A DNA stretch of 64,000 nt, taken from the NCBI GenBank assembly GCA_963840095.1, contig CAWIXN010000006.1, forward strand, positions 1 to 64,000, read 5' to 3'. The DNA comes from DATBGO01 sp963840095. GTDB taxonomy: Bacteria; Actinomycetota; Actinomycetes; Streptosporangiales; Streptosporangiaceae. The translations under genes were made by a program, and so were the position numbers. The notes below the pieces were generated by a model that worked only from the letters and a program-made list of their open reading frames with translations, was not told the DNA's origin and searched no databases. Shown here piece by piece: positions 50,581-59,475 of this stretch. Positions within the stretch are counted from its first letter, which is position 1, and every line of letters begins with the position of its first letter.

Positions 50581-51658
50581 GCACCAGCGCGCAGTCGTCG
50601 GAACTGCGCTCCCCTTCCTGCATGGACTGGACAAGCCGGGCGGCGCCCGCCCCGAAGCCCGAGGTGACCAGCCGGTCCGCCGCTCCGAGCAGCCGGTCGA
50701 TGCCGACGTCAATATCCCGGCCCGGCGCCTCGACGAGCCCGTCGGTATAGAGCATCAGCGCATCGCCCGGCCGCAGCGCACCACGCTCGGGGACGCTCCG
50801 CAGATCGGGCACTACGCCTAGCACCACACCCCGGGCCTGGGTAAGCCGCCACTTGCCGCTGCCGGCCGCGAAATGCGCTGCTGGCGGGTGACCGGCTGAG
50901 TTCACCACGTACTCTCCGGTTCCCAGGTCAAGCGCGAGGTGCACGGCGGTCACGAAGCCCTCGGCCACGGGGGCGCGGCGGAGGTAGGCGTTGCAGCAGG
51001 CCAGGAACTGGTCCGCAGGAACCGAGCCGAGGAGCCCGCCGAACGCGCCGGACAGCAGCAGCGCCCGCGTCCCGGCGTCGATCCCCTTGCCCGAGACATC
51101 CACCAGCCCCACTTCGAGGGTCTTGCCATCACATACGGAGACCACGAAATCGCCGCCGAACGAGGAGCCCCCGGCGGGCCTGAGCACCGATACGGCTTTC
51201 CAGCCGGCGGGCAGTTCGGGCAGCCTGCTCTGGGCCCGGATCCGGTCCCGTAGCTCGATCAGCATCTGGTCGCCGCGCAAACCCTGGATGCCCAGCTTCT
51301 CTCTGGTCCTGGCGAGCACATCGGCAACCAGGGCGATGACCACGATGGTGGCCACGATGCTGGGCTCCGCGCGGCCCTCGAGCCAGTCATAGCCAAGCAT
51401 CACCGCGACCAAGCCGAACAGGATCCGCAGCGCCCGCGGCCAGAGCAGCAGGCCGCCGGCCAGAATCGGCAGGATCATCACGCCAGGCGAGAACCATGAC
51501 ACCGAGACGGCCGCCACGCCGATCCCCACCACGGCGATGGCCAGCCCGAACGCCAGCCGCCGGTTCCTGGTAATGAACTGCCGACGGATCACGCCGCGCA
51601 GCCGGTGCAGCGCCGCCTGCGCCGCAGCCATGAACCGGTGCGGGACAAGATGAACCAT
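50564..51658 (-). CDS. Membrane SpoIIE/PP2C-type phosphatase
   Basis: 364 residues from ATG 51658 (MVHLVPHRFMAAAQAALHRL). Three to four membrane helices follow (LAFGLAIAVVGIGVAAVSVS, GVMILPILAGGLLLWPRALR, ILFGLVAVMLGYDWL, SIVATIVVIALVADVLA). A coiled stretch leads to the phosphatase: WKAVSVLRPAGGSSFGGDFV (GGDF metal site), VGLVDVSGKGIDAGTRALLL (Asp), VVNSAGHPPAAHFAAGSG, LRPGDALMLYTDGLVEAPGR, and SSDDCALVLIWRG at the end. It resembles actinobacterial RsbU/SpoIIE phosphatases of the integral membrane type. The earlier open frame up to 52294 is not conserved in style. Convergent with the conservon, with a 17-base stop overlap, which suggests coordinated or antagonistic expression. Confidence 0.88.
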   Translation of the reverse strand: MVHLVPHRFMAAAQAALHRLRGVIRRQFITRNRRLAFGLAIAVVGIGVAAVSVSWFSPGVMILPILAGGLLLWPRALRILFGLVAVMLGYDWLEGRAEPSIVATIVVIALVADVLARTREKLGIQGLRGDQMLIELRDRIRAQSRLPELPAGWKAVSVLRPAGGSSFGGDFVVSVCDGKTLEVGLVDVSGKGIDAGTRALLLSGAFGGLLGSVPADQFLACCNAYLRRAPVAEGFVTAVHLALDLGTGEYVVNSAGHPPAAHFAAGSGKWRLTQARGVVLGVVPDLRSVPERGALRPGDALMLYTDGLVEAPGRDIDVGIDRLLGAADRLVTSGFGAGAARLVQSMQEGERSSDDCALVLIWRG

Positions 51659-52060
51659 GATGCCGGCACTGTACCGGTAGATGCGGCATTCATACCCGCC
51701 CCCGACCGGGGGATGACGGTAGTTTCCCAGCGGTCCGGGCGGCCTGTCCGGGCGGACGGCGGCCTCCCCCTCCCCCGGCCGGCCGCCGCCTTCCGCCGGC
51801 TGAACAGCGGTGAGCGCGCCCGACGTCACCTCGCTGACCGTGCGCCAACGCCTCAGGATGAGCTGTCCGGTGCCCGCCTGGATAGAACTAGGCTTGGCGT
51901 ATGGCCGCGGCCGGGCTGATCGCCGGGCTGGGGCCGGGCGGGCTGCCCGCGCCCTCGACTGCGGTCGTCCCGGGATCAGGCGCTCGGTATCCGGCGATCG
52001 CCTGATCGCGCACCGGGCGCTCTGACCGCTCCGCCCGATGGCGAGCCGGGAAGGACCGAG
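51659..52060. other. Intergenic region upstream of the phosphatase
   Basis: About 400 bases between the phosphatase start (leftward) and the next rightward gene. It likely holds the two promoters. Open frames crossing it are continuations of neighbouring frames and look non-coding. No operator recognised. Confidence 0.4.
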
Positions 52061-52585
52061 ATGACGGGCATGAAGGTGACGGTGGACGCGGCCATGCGGG
52101 CCAGGGACGCGTCGAGGCCGCATGCCGAGCATGAAGCCCTGGCGCGCGAGCGTGACGAGCAGGCCGTCGGTACCCGCCCGCCAGGACAGCCCAGCCATCA
52201 CCCGACCGAGCAGCGGTCCGCCGCCCAGCCACCCGCTGCGGCCCAGCCGGCCCCGCCAGGCCAGCGCAACCGCGCCGGGCAGGCGGCACAGCACCGCCGG
52301 GCCAGCCAGTCCGCCCAGCCGAACGCGGCCGTACCGGGCCCAGCCGTGCCGGGCCCAGCCCAGCCCGGTCGGCCGAATCGCTCAGGCCAGAAGGCCCAGC
52401 CGAATCGCTCAGCTCAGCAAGCTCCAGCAGCTGGCGCAAGCGGGTCGACGCCCGCGGCCCAGGCCAACCGCCCAGGCGCGGCTGATTCTCCGGGACCGGC
52501 CGTCCCGCCCGTCGGCTCCCCCCCGGCGCCGCCTGCTGCGAGCGCTCAGGGCCGCCGACACCGACGACGGCGCCGCGCCCGGTAA
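52061..52585 (+). CDS. Disordered protein with Arg-rich tail
   Basis: 174 residues from ATG 52061 (MTGMKVTVDAAMRARDASRP). Only the first 35 residues look structured: KVTVDAAMRARDASRPHAEH, EALARERDEQ. After that it is Pro/Ala/Gln/Gly-rich (QPSHHPTEQRSAAQPPAAAQ; AVPGPAVPGPAQPG and similar), ending in a strongly basic cluster GRRHRRRRRAR. Such an end could bind nucleic acid or acidic partners. Composition is unlike a shadow frame: an ordered N-terminus and a basic end at the stop codon favour a real gene. No family is recognised. It lies between the membrane phosphatase and the ABC transporter operon. Confidence 0.5.
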   Translation: MTGMKVTVDAAMRARDASRPHAEHEALARERDEQAVGTRPPGQPSHHPTEQRSAAQPPAAAQPAPPGQRNRAGQAAQHRRASQSAQPNAAVPGPAVPGPAQPGRPNRSGQKAQPNRSAQQAPAAGASGSTPAAQANRPGAADSPGPAVPPVGSPPAPPAASAQGRRHRRRRRAR

Positions 52586-52608
52586 ACCAGACCGGTAAAG
52601 GCGCCAGG

Positions 52609-52683
52609 CCCGATAAACCAGGCCCGAGTAAACCAGGCCCGAGTAAACCAGGCCCGAGTAAACCAGGCCCGAGTAAACCAGGC
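52609..52683. repeat. 15-bp tandem repeat, about five units
   Basis: Units of aaaccaggcccgagt in direct succession, with degenerate copies before 52609. It lies between the disordered protein gene and the ABC transporter. No coding potential. Confidence 0.85.
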
Positions 52684-52837
52684 CTTGTGACCAGGCCGAC
52701 GCGGCGCCGCCGACGGGCGAGAGCGCGGGCTTCCCCGCGCTCGGCTCCGCCGACGCCCCGAGTTGGAAGTCCCGCCTTCATCTGCCATTCCCAGTCCGTT
52801 CGCGCTATGGCCAAGTCGGGCTCCTACGTTTGGCGCC

Positions 52838-53794
52838 GTGACAGAAGCGGGATTGGTCGTAGATGCCCGCGGCGTGACGAAGTGGTTCGGGGAGACCACC
52901 GCCCTCGACGAAGTGGACGTCGCTGTCGGCCCCGGCGTCGTTCATGCCTTGCTCGGGCCTAATGGCGCCGGCAAGACCACGTTGCTCTCCGCCTTTTTCG
53001 GCCTCGTCCTCCCCGACGAGGGGACTCTTCGGCTGTTCGGGCGGACCCGGGCCGAGGCCGGCCCTCGCTGGCTCGACGGCGTGGGCGGGTTCGTCGAGAC
53101 GCCCCGGTTCTACCCGTACCTCAGCGGGCGCCGGAACCTCGCCTTCCTGGCCGGGCTCGACGGCGGGGACGCTGCCGACCTCATCGACGATGCGCTCGCG
53201 GTGGTCGGCCTCGCGGGTGCCGGCCGCCAGAAAGTCCGGGGCTACTCGCTGGGGATGCGCCAGCGCCTCGGCCTGGCCGCCGCCATGCTCCGGCGTCCGC
53301 GCCTGCTCATCCTGGACGAGCCGACCAACGGCATGGACCCGGCCGGGATCAGGGACCTGCGGGCCGCGCTGCGGCGCCTGGCCCACGACGGCGTGACCGT
53401 CATCCTGAGCAGTCACGACATGAAGCAGGTGGAGGAGATCTGCGACAGCGTCACCGTCCTGCACCATGGACGGATTGCCTTCGCCGGGCGCCTTGAAGTC
53501 ATGCGGGCCGATGCCCCTGATCCCGCCTGGCGACTCCGGACGAGCGACGACGCCACCGCGACCGACGTGGCCCGGCGCCTGGCAGATGTCAAGGCCTCGG
53601 GTCACCACGACGGTGGCCTGATCGTGCTCGCCGCGCAGGACCGCCTCGACGACTATGTCCTGCAGCTCGGCCGGGAGGGCATCGCCGTGCGGGGCCTGGT
53701 ACTGGACGTCACGCCCCTGGAGTCGCTGTTCTTCCACCTGACCGGGGACTCCGGACCGGATCGGCCGCGCCCCGCCACGGAGGAGGTCCCTTGA
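52838..53794 (+). CDS. ABC-2 transporter ATPase
   Basis: 318 residues, GTG start at 52838 (VTEAGLVVDARGVTKWFGET), chosen because the ABC fold begins here; longer frames upstream are not ATPase-like. Walker A LGPNGAGKTTLLSAFFG, Q-loop region GGFVETPRFYPYLSGRRNLA, signature GYSLGMRQRLGLAAAML, Walker B LLILDEPTNGMDPAG, H-loop VILSSHDMKQVEEICDSVTV. The C-terminal 90 residues form the usual accessory domain of drug- or antibiotic-type exporters (DrrA-like), with VLQLGREGIAVRGLVLDVTP. The stop overlaps the permease start by four bases. Substrate unknown; a lipoprotein gene follows. Confidence 0.92.
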   Translation: MTEAGLVVDARGVTKWFGETTALDEVDVAVGPGVVHALLGPNGAGKTTLLSAFFGLVLPDEGTLRLFGRTRAEAGPRWLDGVGGFVETPRFYPYLSGRRNLAFLAGLDGGDAADLIDDALAVVGLAGAGRQKVRGYSLGMRQRLGLAAAMLRRPRLLILDEPTNGMDPAGIRDLRAALRRLAHDGVTVILSSHDMKQVEEICDSVTVLHHGRIAFAGRLEVMRADAPDPAWRLRTSDDATATDVARRLADVKASGHHDGGLIVLAAQDRLDDYVLQLGREGIAVRGLVLDVTPLESLFFHLTGDSGPDRPRPATEEVP

Positions 53795-54666
53795 CCCTTA
53801 CTGCCGACCGGTGGCCCGCGTTCACCGAGCCCGCGGACCTCACGCGGAGGGGCTCCGGCGTGCCGGTGGTATGGCGGCTCGAGGTGGCGAAGCTCCGCCG
53901 GCAGGTCCGGGTGCGAGCCGCCCTGGCCCTCTGCCTGGTCATGCCCTTCCTCGTCGTCGCGGTCTTCAGGGTCCAGAACTCGACCCCGGGCGACACCCTG
54001 TTCGGCCAGTGGGTGCACGCCTCCGGGTTCGCTGTCCCAATGGTCATACTCGGCTTCAGCGGCCAGTGGGTCCTGCCGGTACTGACCGGCATCGTGGCCG
54101 GTGACATTTTCTCCTCCGATGACCATTTCGGCACCTGGAAGACGATCCTCACCCGGTCGCGAACCCGCGGCGAGCTGTTCGCGGGCAAGCTCCTGGCCGC
54201 GCTGACCTTCGCCGTCGCCACGATCGTGGTGCTGACCGGCTCCGATATCGTCGCCGGCCTACTGGACGGGACGCAGCCCGTCGTCGGGCTCTCCGGGCAG
54301 CTGGTGCCGGCCGGGCACGCCACTGAACTAGTACTGGCCAGCTGGGCTTCGCAGCTGCCTCCGATGCTCGCCTTCACTGCCCTGGCCGTCCTCCTGTCGG
54401 TCGTGAGCCGCAATAGCGCCGTCGGGATCGGCGGGCCGGTACTGATCGTGCTGGTACTGCAGGTCGTGACGCTGATCAGCTGGCCCGCATCGGTCCAGAT
54501 GGCGCTGCTCAGCACGCCGTTCATCGCGTGGCACGGTTTCTGGACGCTGCCGGTGTTCTACCGGCCGCTCTGGTATGGCCTGCTGACCTCCGGGGTGTGG
54601 TTCGCGGTGTGCGGGGGCGTGTCGTGGCTGGTATTCCGGCGCCGCACGATCGGGGTGGCGGCATGA
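53791..54666 (+). CDS. ABC-2 type permease
   Basis: 291 residues, TTG start at 53791 overlapping the ATPase stop. About six membrane segments: ALALCLVMPFLVVAVF (40-60), VPMVILGFSGQWVLPVLTGI (90-115), a cytoplasmic loop with SSDDHFGTWKTILTRSRTRG typical of ABC-2 permeases (coupling helix), LLAALTFAVATIVVLTGSDI, MLAFTALAVLLSVVSRNSAV, GGPVLIVLVLQVVTLISWPA and LLTSGVWFAVCGGVSWLVFR at the end. Works with the preceding ATPase as an exporter. The following lipoprotein gene overlaps by four bases, so all three are probably one transcript. Confidence 0.9.
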   Translation: MTLTADRWPAFTEPADLTRRGSGVPVVWRLEVAKLRRQVRVRAALALCLVMPFLVVAVFRVQNSTPGDTLFGQWVHASGFAVPMVILGFSGQWVLPVLTGIVAGDIFSSDDHFGTWKTILTRSRTRGELFAGKLLAALTFAVATIVVLTGSDIVAGLLDGTQPVVGLSGQLVPAGHATELVLASWASQLPPMLAFTALAVLLSVVSRNSAVGIGGPVLIVLVLQVVTLISWPASVQMALLSTPFIAWHGFWTLPVFYRPLWYGLLTSGVWFAVCGGVSWLVFRRRTIGVAA

Positions 54667-55124
54667 TGCGGCGGCGCGGCTTCCGCCGCCTGGCGGCGCT
54701 CGCCCCGGTGGCGGTCTGCGCCCTCCTTGTCTCCGGCTGCGGCTCGACGGGCATCTCCCCGTCATCTCTGCAGACGTCGATCAGCCGCACGTTCGCCAAC
54801 CTGTACGTGCTCCAGCAGGTCGAACAGGGAAACCCGCGCCCGGTGGCGCGCAGCCTTGAGGCCCGGGCCAGCTGCCAGAAGGGCACACCCGCCACCCCCC
54901 AGGCCGGCGCGGGCAGCTGGCTGTGCGAGATCACCTACTTGGTCGCCGGACCTGGTTACCCGGTCATCGCGAAGTACAACGTTGACGTCCAGACCGACGG
55001 CTGCTACGCCGCGGACGGAGACGGCCCGGCGTCGGTCAACGGGTCGCCGACCATTACCGGTCCGCATTACCAGCAGCTCAACAACCCGCTGGCGCTGATC
55101 GACAGCTGCTTTGACATCAGCTGA
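54663..55124 (+). CDS. Lipoprotein linked to ABC-2 exporter
   Basis: 153 residues from ATG 54663, overlapping the permease stop (ATGA). The signal peptide MMRRRGFRRLAALAPVAVCA ends in the lipobox LLVSGC, so Cys26 is the likely acylated residue. The mature part (NLYVLQQVEQGNPRPVARSL, SCQKGTPATPQAGAGSWLCE, YNVDVQTDGCYAADGDGPAS, ALIDSCFDIS) has four further Cys for two disulphides. The form is a small globular domain of a type often found beside exporters in actinomycetes, but I know no function. It probably sits on the outer face of the membrane near the permease. Confidence 0.8.
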   Translation: MMRRRGFRRLAALAPVAVCALLVSGCGSTGISPSSLQTSISRTFANLYVLQQVEQGNPRPVARSLEARASCQKGTPATPQAGAGSWLCEITYLVAGPGYPVIAKYNVDVQTDGCYAADGDGPASVNGSPTITGPHYQQLNNPLALIDSCFDIS

Positions 55125-55278
55125 GCGTTGCCGACACCGGGGCCGAACCTGCAAGGCCGCTAAGGTTCATCTCCCGGCCATTACCGGGCAATGCGAGCGC
55201 CATAACCACATGCTTTGATCTCCTCGCGCTCGCTACACAGCGGTGTCTGAAAAGCGGTGTCTGAAAAGGGAGATCGGT

Positions 55279-58158
55279 ATGCGACGTCTATGGTCGAGGC
55301 GCTGGCGCCATGAACATCGGCGCGGCCTCCGCGCGATTGCGGGCACGGGCATTTCACTAACTGTGGTCGCCGCACTCGGCACTGCTGCTGTGGCGGCCGC
55401 CGGGAGCGGCGGATTCGGAGATCAGCAGGTGGGCAACACCTACGCCAATGGCATCCTGCTGCCGACCAACCAGTGGGTCAAGCCGATCGGCACCCGGCTG
55501 CTCGTGGCCGGTAACGGTGTCAACGGCGCTGCCGACATCCTGAGCGGCCGGCTGGTGTCGTCGTCGATCAGCCCCAACGGCGAGTACCTGGCCGCGCTGA
55601 GCTGGAACGATTTCACCGGATTCCTCACCATCATCAACCTGCAGACGGGCACGGTCATCCAGCAGGTCGGCACCGGGATCGGCAGTGACAAGTACCTCGG
55701 CGACGGCACGGTTGCCGCCGACGGGCCGCTGTGGTCGGCCGACGGCCAGACGCTCTGGGTCCCGCAGACCGCCGACCTGGTCCGCTTCAGCGTTGGCTCG
55801 GACGGCACGGTCTCCAACCCGGTCATCATCACGCTCGAGGAGGCCACCGACAACCTCACCACCGGGGTGACCATCGCGCCCGACCTGCCCTCGGGCATGG
55901 CCCTGAGCCAGGACGGCTCCAAGCTCTACGTCGCGCTCAACGGCGTCAACCAGCTCGGTGTGATCAACACCGACACCAACCAGCTGGTCAAGGTCATCAA
56001 GGTCGGCAACGCCCCCCGCCAGGTCGTGCTGTTCGGCCAGGACGCCTTCGTCTCCAACGAGGGCGGCCGCCCGGCCAAGCCCGGACAGTACACCAACCTC
56101 TCCGACGGGACGCCGATCGTGGCCAGCAAGGTCACCGGCGGCGCCATCACCGGCACGGTATCCGAGGTCAGCCTGGTGAGCGGCAAGCAGGTCAAGGAGA
56201 TCCCGGTCGGGCTCGAGCCGACGGCCGAGTACCTGGCCAAGGATGGCACCCTGATGGTGGCCAACTCCAACGACGACAGCCTCTCGTTCATCAACCCCCG
56301 CACCGCCACGGTCGTGCAGACCGTGAACGTCAACCCGCTGCCGGGCTCGACCGTCGGCAGCTACCCGAACGCGATCACGATGCCCGACCCCGGCCACATC
56401 CTGGTCAGCATCGGCCGGGACAACGCCCTGGCCGTCTACGGCTACAGCGGGCCGAGGACGCCGGTGCAGTACGAGGGCCTGCTGCCCACCGACTTCTACC
56501 CGGTCAATGCCGCTTACGACCCGGCGATCGGCAAGATCGTCGTCACCAACGACAAGGGCATCGGCGCCCGCGGCCCCGAGAGCGCCATCGACAAGGGCCC
56601 AGGGACCGCTCCGGGCGCCGAGTCGGTCACCGGCCACAACACCTACGACGACACCGGCTCGCTCACCGAGTTCTCGATGCCCAGCACGGCGGCACTGGCT
56701 GGCTACACCGCCCAGGTGTTCACCAACAACGGCTGGGACCACCTGCTGGCCAGCACGCCCCTGACGAACTGCAAGGCCGCGCCGGTCGCCGTCCCGACCC
56801 GGCTCGGCTGCCCGTCCACGATCAAGCACGTGTTCCTGATCATCAGGGAGAACCGCACCTACGACCAGGACCTGGGCGACATCGGCAAGGGCAACAGCGA
56901 CCCGGCCCTGGCCCAGTTCGGCGCCACGATCACGCCCAACGCGCACGCCCTGGCCAGCGAGTTCGGGCTCTTCGACAACTTCTACGACGAGGGCACGCTC
57001 TCGGCCGACGGCCACAACTGGCTGGTCCAGGCCGATGCTAACGACTACATCGAGAAGGAGTTCGGCGCCTTCTACCGCAGCTACCCGGCCCAGGGCGGCG
57101 ACGCGCTCGCCTACCAGCGGGACGGGTTCCTGTGGAACGCGGCCGAGGCGGCCGGACTGACCGCCAAAGCCTACGGCGAGTACAACAACTTCATCACCCT
57201 GCCGGCTCCCGTGCCGTCCTGGTCTGACTACTACCAGGACTCGCAGATCCTCGAGGGCAAGGCCACGGGGCCGCTGGTGGTCCCGGAGTCGGAAACGCGA
57301 ACCTACGCCGACATCCCGTCGCTCAACGCCATCGACGACCATGCCTACCCGGCCTTCGATCTCGGCATTCCCGACCAGTACCGGACCGATGTCTGGCTAC
57401 AGTCGTTCGCGCAGAGCGAGAAGACCGGCCAGCTGGCCAACCTCAACCTGATCTGGATGCCCGACGACCACACCGCCGGCATCGGCACGGGCGACCCCAA
57501 CCCGGTCTCCGAGGTGGCCGACAACGACCTGGCCACCGGCCGGATCATCGACGCCATCTCGCACTCCAGCTTCTGGAATAGCTCGGTGGTGTTCGTGGTC
57601 GAGGACGACAGCCAGAACGGCGTGGACCACGTCGACGGGCACCGCGCTCCGCTGCTGATCGCCAGCCCGTACGCGCAGCGCGGCATCATCGACAGCTCGT
57701 ATGACACCCAGCTCAACGTGGTGCGGACCATCGAGCAGATCCTCGGCATCGCCCCGATGAATCAGGAGGACCGGGCGGCCTGGCCGATGTTCGACGCTTT
57801 CACCAACACGCCCAACTACGCTCCCTACACCTACGTCCCCAACCAGATCTCGCTGACCGAGGGCCTGACCACCAGCACCTCGGCCAGGGGCGCCAAGACG
57901 CTGGTACCGGCCTCGCCTGCCCAGCTGGGCATCCCGCGCTCGGAGTGGAAGGTCTACGAGCTGTGGGTGGTCTGGAGCCGGAACGGCCGGTTCAACGGCA
58001 AGGGCGCGATCCAGGACTTTGCCAACCCGGCCCAGCTCAACCGGCTCGACTGGTACAGCGCCCACAACTGGAAGGTGCCCTACCCCGGCGACAAGACGAT
58101 CCTGCCGCCCAACCAGGTGCCAGGACACAACCTGCCGGCTGACTACCTAGGAGACTGA
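55279..58158 (+). CDS. Secreted beta-propeller/phosphoesterase
   Basis: 959 residues from ATG 55279 (MRRLWSRRWRHEHRRGLRAI), with aaaaggga as ribosome site; a duplicated cggtgtctgaaaa lies before it. The signal peptide is Tat/Sec-like (RRWRHEHRRGL then hydrophobic ISLTVVAALGTAAVAAAG). Residues 60-480 form a YVTN-type beta-propeller (LSGRLVSSSISPNGEYLAAL, SGMALSQDGSKLYVALNGVN, GLEPTAEYLAKDGTLMVANS). From 510 on is a PF04185-type phosphoesterase (phospholipase C-like): IKHVFLIIRENRTYDQDLGD (metal-binding Glu-Asn), DNFYDEGTLSADGHNWLVQA, IWMPDDHTAGIG, NDLATGRIIDAISHSSFWNS, VVEDDSQNGVDHVDGHRAPL. Likely degrades phosphate esters outside the cell. A perfect 20-bp hairpin ends it. Confidence 0.88.
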   Translation: MRRLWSRRWRHEHRRGLRAIAGTGISLTVVAALGTAAVAAAGSGGFGDQQVGNTYANGILLPTNQWVKPIGTRLLVAGNGVNGAADILSGRLVSSSISPNGEYLAALSWNDFTGFLTIINLQTGTVIQQVGTGIGSDKYLGDGTVAADGPLWSADGQTLWVPQTADLVRFSVGSDGTVSNPVIITLEEATDNLTTGVTIAPDLPSGMALSQDGSKLYVALNGVNQLGVINTDTNQLVKVIKVGNAPRQVVLFGQDAFVSNEGGRPAKPGQYTNLSDGTPIVASKVTGGAITGTVSEVSLVSGKQVKEIPVGLEPTAEYLAKDGTLMVANSNDDSLSFINPRTATVVQTVNVNPLPGSTVGSYPNAITMPDPGHILVSIGRDNALAVYGYSGPRTPVQYEGLLPTDFYPVNAAYDPAIGKIVVTNDKGIGARGPESAIDKGPGTAPGAESVTGHNTYDDTGSLTEFSMPSTAALAGYTAQVFTNNGWDHLLASTPLTNCKAAPVAVPTRLGCPSTIKHVFLIIRENRTYDQDLGDIGKGNSDPALAQFGATITPNAHALASEFGLFDNFYDEGTLSADGHNWLVQADANDYIEKEFGAFYRSYPAQGGDALAYQRDGFLWNAAEAAGLTAKAYGEYNNFITLPAPVPSWSDYYQDSQILEGKATGPLVVPESETRTYADIPSLNAIDDHAYPAFDLGIPDQYRTDVWLQSFAQSEKTGQLANLNLIWMPDDHTAGIGTGDPNPVSEVADNDLATGRIIDAISHSSFWNSSVVFVVEDDSQNGVDHVDGHRAPLLIASPYAQRGIIDSSYDTQLNVVRTIEQILGIAPMNQEDRAAWPMFDAFTNTPNYAPYTYVPNQISLTEGLTTSTSARGAKTLVPASPAQLGIPRSEWKVYELWVVWSRNGRFNGKGAIQDFANPAQLNRLDWYSAHNWKVPYPGDKTILPPNQVPGHNLPADYLGD

Positions 58159-58177
58159 GCCAGCGAGACGTCCCCGG

Positions 58178-58221
58178 GGCTCCGGGCCTGCGGTCGCCAG
58201 TGCGACCGCAGGCCCGGAGCC
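58178..58221 (+). terminator. Perfect 20-bp hairpin terminator
   Basis: 20-base arms at 58178-58197 and 58202-58221 with a cagt loop, 20 bases past the phosphoesterase stop, followed by tcttt. One of the strongest hairpins in the window. Confidence 0.85.
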
Positions 58222-58299
58222 TCTTTGCGGGCGTGGAGCCGTAAGGCCCTGGGCCTGGTCCGGCCCGGGCAGCAGAGCGGCGGGGCTTATCGTGTGCTC

Positions 58300-59403
58300 G
58301 TGGAGGTTCGGCTGGCGCCTGGCGGCCCGGTGGTCTCGCGGATCGGGCTAGGACTCGCGGCGCTAGGCCGACCCGCCTATATCACCGCCGGCCGGGCCGC
58401 CGACCTGCCGGACCGCAGCGTCGCCGGCCTGCGCGCCCGGACCTGGTCGATGCTCGATACCGCCTACGCGGCCGGAATCAGGTATTTCGACGCCGCCAGG
58501 TCCTATGGCCTGGCCGAGGAATTCCTGGGCGGCTGGCTAGCCGACCGGGGCCACGGCGACGCGGTCGCTGGCTCTAAATGGGGTTACCGCTACGTCGGCG
58601 GGTGGCGGCTGGATGCCGAGCGCCATGAGGTCAAGGAACACTCACTCGCCATGTTCACCGCTCAGCTCGGCCAGACCCGGGCGCTGCTCGGCCACCGGCT
58701 GGCGCTGTATCAGGTGCACTCGCTGACCGCAGATTCCGGGTTGCTTGATGACCCGGCGCTGCTGGCCGCGCTCGCCCGGCTGCGCGCCGAGGGCGTAATC
58801 ATCGGGCTTAGCACCAGCGGCCCTGGCCAGGCCGAGACTCTCCGCCGGGCGCTATCCGCCACGGCCGACGGGCAGCCGGTATTCAGCGCGGCGCAAGTGA
58901 CCTGGAACCTGCTGGAGCCCTCCGTGGCCCCCGCCGCGGCCGAGGCGGCCGACGCCGGCTGGACGATCCTGATCAAGGAGGCTCTCGGCAACGGGAGGCT
59001 GGCCCCCGCCGGCAGCCAAGCCGACCACCCAGCCGCGGGCCGGGACGGGGGCCCGGCCCCGGGCCGGGACGGGGGCCCGGCCCCAGGCCGAGCCGGGGGC
59101 CCGGCCCCAGGCCGAGCCGGCGACCTGGGCGCGAGTCTCGCCGGCGACCGAGCCCGCCACCAGGCCAGTCCGCCAGCCCAGCTGGCCGCGCTCGCCGAGG
59201 CCAGGAACGTCACCACGGACGCGATCGCGATCGCCGCGGCACTCGCCAACCCCTGGGCCAGCGTCGTGCTTTCCGGTGCCGTGACGCCGCGGCAGCTGCA
59301 CGACAATCTGCTGGCCCTGTCCGTCGGCGATCTTCCGCCGCTGGATCTCGCCGAGCCGCCCGCCGCCTACTGGGCCGCCCGGGGAGCCCGGCCCTGGAGC
59401 TGA
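58300..59403 (+). CDS. Aldo/keto reductase family protein
   Basis: 367 residues, GTG start at 58300 (VEVRLAPGGPVVSRIGLGLA); GTG 58294 is also possible. AKR features: RIGLGLAALGRPAYIT, MLDTAYAAGIRYFDAARSYG with the catalytic Asp and Tyr (YFDAARSYG), GDAVAGSKWGYRYVGGWR (Lys), LALYQVHSLTA (His), IIGLSTSGPGQAETL, AAQVTWNLLEPS, and ITDAIAIAAALANPWASVVL near the NADP site. A Gly/Pro/Arg repeat of 24-bp units (GRDGGPAP, about four copies, 59038-59120) is inserted between the barrel and its C-terminal helix. Substrate not predictable. Stands alone between the phosphoesterase and a deacylase. Confidence 0.88.
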   Translation: MEVRLAPGGPVVSRIGLGLAALGRPAYITAGRAADLPDRSVAGLRARTWSMLDTAYAAGIRYFDAARSYGLAEEFLGGWLADRGHGDAVAGSKWGYRYVGGWRLDAERHEVKEHSLAMFTAQLGQTRALLGHRLALYQVHSLTADSGLLDDPALLAALARLRAEGVIIGLSTSGPGQAETLRRALSATADGQPVFSAAQVTWNLLEPSVAPAAAEAADAGWTILIKEALGNGRLAPAGSQADHPAAGRDGGPAPGRDGGPAPGRAGGPAPGRAGDLGASLAGDRARHQASPPAQLAALAEARNVTTDAIAIAAALANPWASVVLSGAVTPRQLHDNLLALSVGDLPPLDLAEPPAAYWAARGARPWS

Positions 59404-59475
59404 TCGCCGCAGGCCTGCGATCGCAGCCTGCCGTAACCTGCGGAAGCCAGCCACGATCTCCTAGGCTGGCCTAGC

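Noticed and set aside
55357..57342. 661-residue minus-strand open frame
   Set aside because: Antisense shadow of the propeller-phosphoesterase, whose signal peptide, motifs and terminator are all on the plus strand.
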